From assembly GCA_051010055.1 (NCBI GenBank), contig JBPCVY010000022.1, positions 1-10,245 of the forward strand: a DNA stretch of 10,245 nt. The letters are read 5' to 3'. The translations under genes and the position numbers were made by a program. Shown here in pieces: positions 7,401 to 10,245 of this stretch (its first letter is position 1; each line of letters starts with the position of its first letter). Below the pieces are notes generated by a model. That model saw only the letters and a list, made by a program, of their open reading frames with translations. It ran no database searches and was not told the DNA's origin. This stretch comes from CAJQND01 sp051010055. GTDB lineage: Bacteria > Pseudomonadota > Alphaproteobacteria > Rhizobiales > CAJQND01.

Positions 7401-7751
7401 CTTTGCCTCATCCACCTTTTCGCGCACCTTGCGGCTGGCAATTTCAGGGTCAATTTCCGTTTCAAACTCGGTAATGATCGCGGCATGGCCCTGGGCGGCA
7501 ATAGACGTAAGCTCTTTCAGGCCTTCTAGTCCGCGGAGCTTTTCCTCCATCGGCTTGACCAGCAGCCGCTCGGCATCTTCCGGTGAAACACCTTCCAGCG
7601 GAATGGAGATATAGAAAGTTGGCACCTGAATATCAGGGCGCGCTTCCTTGGCCAGCGACATGTAGCAAAAGAAACCGGCCAAGATCATCACCACCATAAG
7701 GGAGATGACCGCGCGCGGGCGGCGCAGGACCTGTTCAAGGCCGTCCATCAT
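4455..7751 (-). CDS. RND efflux pump, inner-membrane permease subunit
   Basis: This proton-driven exporter is 1098 residues, slightly longer than the usual 1020-1050. It has the duplicated RND plan: TM1 near 14-32, a periplasmic porter domain (about 35-335), TM2-6 (about 336-485), TM7 near 528-545, a second periplasmic domain (about 550-865) and TM8-12 (about 866-1035). TM4 contains VGMLVDGAIVIVEY (393-406), with one Asp (398) where AcrB has an Asp pair. TM10 has GIVVNNSIVLID (931-942), with Asn where AcrB has Lys940. After TM12 a roughly 45-residue cytoplasmic tail is acidic (about 1054-1071) then basic (about 1072-1089). The start at 7751 overlaps the adaptor stop (ATGA), and GGAG eight bases upstream supports it; the next codon is also ATG. 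It works with the adaptor gene upstream. The substrate cannot be read from the sequence. The lack of CusA/CzcA-type context favours an HAE-like drug or organic compound exporter. Confidence 0.93.
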   Translation of the reverse strand: MMDGLEQVLRRPRAVISLMVVMILAGFFCYMSLAKEARPDIQVPTFYISIPLEGVSPEDAERLLVKPMEEKLRGLEGLKELTSIAAQGHAAIITEFETEIDPEIASRKVREKVDEAKGELPDDAKEPTVNEVNFSLFPTIIVALSGDVPERTLFRHARALQDELEALPSVLEANLSGQREELLEININTKALESYNIDQTELIASVARNNRLVAAGTFDGGSGRFNIKVPGLFETAKDIYSLPIKEVNGTVVKLSEVAEIRRSFKDRSVYARFNGRPAITISVVKRQGENIIETNELVRSTARKLVNSWPDKVHVDFALDESTNIRETVGSLESAIMTAIALVMIVCVAALGMRSALLVGMAIPTSFMIGFLIVFLQGNTINNMLMFGMVLTVGMLVDGAIVIVEYADRKMAEGLHRREAYIMAARRMFWPIASSTATTLAAFLPMLFWPGIPGKFMSNLPTTVVIVLSASLVTAMVFLPVLGSIFGKTEQKDATLSKALAGDKAADVSAIKGATGLYVRTLSKLVRAPLVVTVVAFAAMYGVIDFYKNNNHGVTFFVDTEPTQALIYVRARGNLSANEKLSLTRKVEDIVLSIKGVDDVAVMTGSTGTGGRFTGAGLDVPKDAIGQLTVELLPYEQRRPGNVIITEIRDKVTTLPGVIVEVKKRQDGPQTGKDVRLQVASENRELANQIARRIRKHMENNMEGLIDVEDESPLPGIEWSLSINREEAGRFGADITSVGALIQMVTDGVLIGTYRPDDSRDEIDIRARLPEEQRELARLEDLRLQTKKGLVPIRNFVEREARPAVNSITRKDGLTSVFVKANAAPGFLADDKVKELDTWIKSQKWPEGVTLKFRGADEEQRESMSFLMKAVAASIFIMFMILVTQFNSFYHTAITLSTVVMSVIGVLIGMLVMKQPFSVIMTGTGVVALAGIVVNNSIVLIDTFHNLRDRGLDVVDAVLRSCAQRLRPVLLTTITTIFGLLPMMYQVNVDWFAPSISIGSVTSIWWVQLSTAIIFGLGFSTMLTLLLTPVWIAAPTIYKERWHALRDWMKRKPEEDKDAPEPEAEEPEAEEKPKVKKPARKPRRKPKPRLEPVPDAAE

Positions 7752-8872
7752 TGCGCATTCTCCGCAGTTTTAGCTGCTGTCTCCGTGACCGGCTCAACTT
7801 CATGGCCGTCAAGCACATATTCCTGACCGACGGTGATCACCGTTACTTTTTCTTCAAGGCCAGACACCCATACATGGTCGCGGCCAAAGTTGATGATCTT
7901 GATAGGAATGAACTTAACCCGGCTTTCAGCCGTTACCGTGCTGACGCCGACAGTGCCATTGTCATGCAAGGTAAGTGCCGATGAGGGAAGCTTATGCGCC
8001 AGGGCGGAATTGAGCGGGATGATGAGCTCAGCCGTCAGCCCGTCCCGGACGCGTTTTTCTTCGTTCGGTGCATCTATTTCTACCTTGAACGTGCGCGTGC
8101 TGATGTCGGCCTTGGGCGAGATGAACTCTACCTTGCCTTTCAGCTCTTCGCCGGTGATCAGCCGCGCCATTGCCGGCATGCCAAGGGAGATACTGGCGAT
8201 ATCGCGCTCGCTCACCATTGCTGAAATAGTTATGGGATCGAGGTCAACGATGGTCGCACATACATGCCCAATTTGCAGGAACGCGCCTTTTTCTGCAGGC
8301 GGGGCCTCGATGATGCCGGTGATCGGTGAGGTGATCGTCGTGTAGGTAATGTCGCGCTCGATCTGGTCAATCGCTGCCTGGGCAGCTTCGGCCCGCGCCC
8401 TGTCGGTGGCAAGTTTTGCCTTTGAGGCGTAGTTCTTCTTTTGCAGTTTGTCGGAGGCTTCAAAATCGCGCTTGGCGCTGGCGAGGGTTGCCTTGGCTTC
8501 CGCCAGCTTGGCCTCGCGACCGGCGATATCGACACGGCACAAGAGATCACCGCGCTTTACCTTCTCGCCTTCCTTGCGGGGAGATTCTTCAACAATGCCC
8601 ACTGTGCGCGCGCGTGCCTCGACCCGGCGGGAGGCTTCCGTGCGCCCGCGCACCGCAACCACATCAGCACGTGGTTCTGCGATGAACGTCTTCACCACCA
8701 CGCGGAATGGCTTTTCCTCAAGCACGGTCGGGGCTTCTTTTTGTTCTTCGGCAACGGTTATCTCAGCCTTTGGCGGCAAGCCGAGCCGCTCACGCAACTG
8801 TAGCTGATCTGAGCCCAGCCAAACGCCAATTGCGGCCAGTATGAAAAACGCCCAAACGTATGACCATTTCAT
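7748..8872 (-). CDS. RND efflux periplasmic adaptor (membrane fusion protein, HlyD/AcrA type)
   Basis: This 374-residue adaptor would link the RND permease to an outer-membrane channel. Residues 4-19 form an N-terminal membrane anchor. There is no lipobox Cys, so it is anchored by this helix rather than by lipid. Domains in order: first half of the lipoyl-like domain (about 80-115, with SRRVEARARTVGIVE), an alpha-helical hairpin (about 117-172, Ala-, Lys- and Glu-rich, coiled-coil-like), second lipoyl half (176-210, TSPITGIIEAPPAEKGAFLQ), a beta-barrel (about 212-288, with ISPKADISTRTFKVEID) and the membrane-proximal domain (about 290-360). The start at 8872 has only a weak ribosome-binding site (GGGTGA). 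It lies 34 bases after the padR-type gene and overlaps the permease start by four bases, so the three are probably one transcript. Confidence 0.93.
   Translation of the reverse strand: MKWSYVWAFFILAAIGVWLGSDQLQLRERLGLPPKAEITVAEEQKEAPTVLEEKPFRVVVKTFIAEPRADVVAVRGRTEASRRVEARARTVGIVEESPRKEGEKVKRGDLLCRVDIAGREAKLAEAKATLASAKRDFEASDKLQKKNYASKAKLATDRARAEAAQAAIDQIERDITYTTITSPITGIIEAPPAEKGAFLQIGHVCATIVDLDPITISAMVSERDIASISLGMPAMARLITGEELKGKVEFISPKADISTRTFKVEIDAPNEEKRVRDGLTAELIIPLNSALAHKLPSSALTLHDNGTVGVSTVTAESRVKFIPIKIINFGRDHVWVSGLEEKVTVITVGQEYVLDGHEVEPVTETAAKTAENAQ
7760..7763 (-). promoter_or_regulatory. Shine-Dalgarno of the RND permease inside the adaptor 3' end
   Basis: GGAG on the minus strand lies eight bases before the ATG at 7751, within the last codons of the adaptor gene. 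Together with the ATGA overlap it supports coupled translation and the first of the two tandem ATG codons as start. Confidence 0.5.
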
Positions 8873-8906
8873 TGTCGTTCACCCAGTTTAAAACTCATCT
8901 ACTAAA

Positions 8907-9488
8907 CTACTCAGCCGCTTCAGACGGCGGTGTTCCCTGCCATTCCGGTGCACCGCAATCGTCTTGCGTGGGCACTGGAGATCCCGGCACAAAATCAGCG
9001 TTCTCGCGCAAATAGGAAAGGGCTGCCCCCACCACTGCCTGGCCGTAGCCGTTGACGAATTTTGTTCCGGGATTTTGCGCTGCCGCACTGCAAGCTTCGA
9101 TCATGGCCAGCTCTTCGGCCAGTTCGCCCGTGCGCTGGTGCAGGACGGCGCGTACATGTTCTTCCTCAAGATAACCAGATAACAGCATAATCATCAGGAA
9201 TTCGGACTTGAATGTGTCTTTGCGGGGAAAAGTGGTGAGCGACGAGCGCAACTCGCTCAGGCCTTCAGGCGTGATGGAGTAAACCTTGCGGTCAGGCTTT
9301 CCGGTTTGGCTTTCCGCGCGGCAAGTGAGCAATCCTTCCTCCGTCATTTTGGTCAAAACGGGATAGATCGATCCAAAACTTGCCTCGATAAAATGACTAA
9401 ACAGTCCATCTTCCGCCATTTTCTTGATTTCATATCCTGTTGCGTCTCCAAACGAGAGGACGCCCAGACACAATGTTCTGACATTCAT
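8907..9488 (-). CDS. PadR family transcriptional regulator
   Basis: This is a 193-residue DNA-binding regulator. The N-terminal winged helix-turn-helix (about 1-85) has the PadR signature: MNVRTLCLGVLSFGDATGYEI, then the recognition region FIEASFGSIYPVLTKMTEEGLL (33-54) and the wing KPDRKVYSITPEGL (64-77). Residues 92-135 form the C-terminal helical dimerisation region. The last ~55 residues are low in pattern and end PPSEAAE. The start at 9488 has AGGAG eight bases upstream (9497-9501). PadR proteins usually repress detoxification or efflux genes and their own gene, releasing DNA on ligand binding. Being the first gene before the adaptor and permease, it probably regulates this pump. The 34-base gap downstream suggests co-transcription. 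Divergence from the aminotransferase gene means it could regulate that gene too. Confidence 0.92.
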   Translation of the reverse strand: MNVRTLCLGVLSFGDATGYEIKKMAEDGLFSHFIEASFGSIYPVLTKMTEEGLLTCRAESQTGKPDRKVYSITPEGLSELRSSLTTFPRKDTFKSEFLMIMLLSGYLEEEHVRAVLHQRTGELAEELAMIEACSAAAQNPGTKFVNGYGQAVVGAALSYLRENADFVPGSPVPTQDDCGAPEWQGTPPSEAAE

Positions 9489-9496
9489 ATTGACGG

Positions 9497-9501
9497 CTCC
9501 T
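9497..9501 (-). promoter_or_regulatory. Shine-Dalgarno of the PadR-type regulator gene
   Basis: AGGAG on the minus strand, eight bases before the ATG at 9488. It supports that start, which also gives the conserved MNVRTLCL N-terminus. Confidence 0.65.
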
Positions 9502-9516
9502 GGTGTTCTTTTCCGT

Positions 9517-9563
9517 CGTTCGGTACGTCATTTTCGTACAATCACTGTGAGGAAATACGAACG
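9517..9563. repeat. Nested inverted repeats upstream of the PadR-type gene
   Basis: The inner pair GTACG (9523-9527) and CGTAC (9535-9539) is perfect with a 7-base spacer. The outer pair CGTTCG (9517-9522) and CGAACG (9558-9563) is also perfect, 35 bases apart. They lie 29-75 bases before the padR-type ATG, where an autoregulatory site would be expected. Binding is not shown by sequence alone. Confidence 0.4.
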
Positions 9564-9569
9564 CGGATA

Positions 9570-9601
9570 TATATCGAATCTTCATATAAAGAATTGATAT
9601 A
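9570..9601. promoter_or_regulatory. AT-rich inverted repeat, candidate PadR operator in the divergent spacer
   Basis: TATATCGAATC (9570-9580) and GAATTGATATA (9591-9601) are inverted copies matching at 9 of 11 positions, with a 10-base spacer. The left arm overlaps a perfect 10-base palindrome, GATATATATC (9566-9575). The site sits between the two divergent genes in their most AT-rich stretch. TATAGT (9598-9603) resembles a rightward -10 box but lacks a good -35. Two arms about one helical turn or two apart would suit a dimeric winged-helix regulator. Confidence 0.4.
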
Positions 9602-9683
9602 GTGAATGCAACCATTGAATTGGCTTTATTGACGCGCAGGTAAACGCTAGAAGGTGAGCAGAAATCGTCGGGTGAACGAAGAA

Positions 9684-10245
9684 ATGACTATCGATATCGT
9701 CAAAATTTTGAAGAAGAACGAAGGGCGCAACTACTCGCTGCACGAAACCCATGTGAATCCTAAATTCGCCAAGGCGCTGAAGATTATCGGGTTTGACAAA
9801 TGTTATGTGCGTGGTGAGGGCTCTTATCTTTGGGATGATAAGGGTGTGAAATATCTCGACACATTGGCGGGCTATGGGGTGTGGAACATTGGCCGCAACC
9901 ATAAGGGGGTGCGCAAGGCGCTGACGGAATTCCTTGCAACCGATTATCCCGGCCTGGTTCAGATTGAAGCCCCGCTGCTTTCTGGAGTGCTGGCAAGCGA
10001 GCTTAAAAAGCGCGTCGGCTACGGCCTCGACATAGTCTATTTCACCTCAACCGGGGCAGAAGGCAACGAAACCGCCATCAAGTTCGCCCGGCGGGCAACC
10101 GGCAGAGCGAAAATCCTCTATGCGTCCAACGCCTTTCACGGCCTTACCAATGGCGCATTGGCGCTGAACGGGTCTGATGTGTTCCGGGAGAACTTCGGAC
10201 CGCTCTTGCCCGATACACACCGGGTTCCTTACAACGACCTCGCTT
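9684..10245 (+). CDS. Class III PLP-dependent aminotransferase, 3' end missing (off the right edge)
   Basis: The first 187 residues of a class III (ornithine/acetylornithine/GABA-type) aminotransferase are visible; family members run to 400-470. GFDKCYVRGEGSYLWDDKG (36-54) and KYLDTLAGYGVWNIGRNH (56-73) are the N-terminal substrate-side segments. FTSTGAEGNETAIKFARRA (120-138) is the PLP-phosphate loop, and AFHGLTNGALALNG (150-163) carries the aromatic residue that stacks on the PLP ring. The Schiff-base Lys lies beyond the window. The start is uncertain: I use ATG 9684, but in-frame GTG codons at 9672 and 9654 are possible, with a TAG at 9648-9650 closing the frame. The segment resembles, from memory, aminotransferases of the HpnO type (aminohopanoid synthesis) and relatives, but it is too short to assign a substrate. 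Divergent from the padR-type gene. Confidence 0.88.
   Translation, partial: MTIDIVKILKKNEGRNYSLHETHVNPKFAKALKIIGFDKCYVRGEGSYLWDDKGVKYLDTLAGYGVWNIGRNHKGVRKALTEFLATDYPGLVQIEAPLLSGVLASELKKRVGYGLDIVYFTSTGAEGNETAIKFARRATGRAKILYASNAFHGLTNGALALNGSDVFRENFGPLLPDTHRVPYNDLA

Noticed and set aside
8441..8807. Rightward open frames of about 120 codons over the adaptor gene
   Set aside because: Two overlapping antisense frames with no recognisable domain, explained by the base composition of the adaptor gene.
9582..9902. Leftward open frame of 106 codons near the right end
   Set aside because: It lies antisense to the clear class III aminotransferase and crosses its start region; its translation has no family features.
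1..10245. Mobile element, phage, toxin-antitoxin or CRISPR content
   Set aside because: No transposase, integrase, regular spaced repeats, tRNA-adjacent attachment site or small paired toxin-like genes were visible; gene style is uniform across the window.

Overview
The window looks like chromosomal DNA from an alphaproteobacterium. This is inferred from protein style: a glutathione reductase with the CVVRGC redox site, a DUF2189 membrane protein, a PadR regulator of the MNVRTLCL type, and moderately GC-rich coding sequence. I cannot name the genus. I see no tRNA, rRNA, insertion sequence, phage gene or CRISPR array. Eight protein genes fill nearly all of the window, and no gene-free stretch exceeds about 235 bases.

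Layout from left to right. (1) A glutathione reductase gene (+) enters from the left edge without its first ~40 codons. (2) A DUF2189 membrane protein (-) converges on it with no bases between the two stop codons. (3) A 233-base divergent spacer with a 15-base palindrome and a possible promoter leads to (4) a secreted MltB-type lytic transglycosylase (+). (5) A PLP-dependent trans-sulfuration enzyme (-) converges on that gene. (6) An 89-base spacer with overlapping inverted repeats separates it from (7) a leftward cluster: PadR regulator, membrane-fusion protein, then RND transporter. The last two overlap by four bases (ATGA), so they are probably co-translated. (8) A 195-base divergent spacer rich in inverted repeats separates padR from a class III aminotransferase (+) that runs off the right edge.

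How the genes relate. The clear functional unit is the PadR / adaptor / RND pump cluster, a probable self-regulated efflux operon with no outer-membrane channel gene in view. The other genes look like separate housekeeping or metabolic units: glutathione redox balance, peptidoglycan turnover and sulfur amino acid metabolism. The right-end aminotransferase may share control with padR because the two are divergent. I found no convincing new biological system. The best leads are the mutually exclusive inverted repeats before the trans-sulfuration gene, the repeats in the padR spacer, and the charged C-terminal tail of the RND pump.
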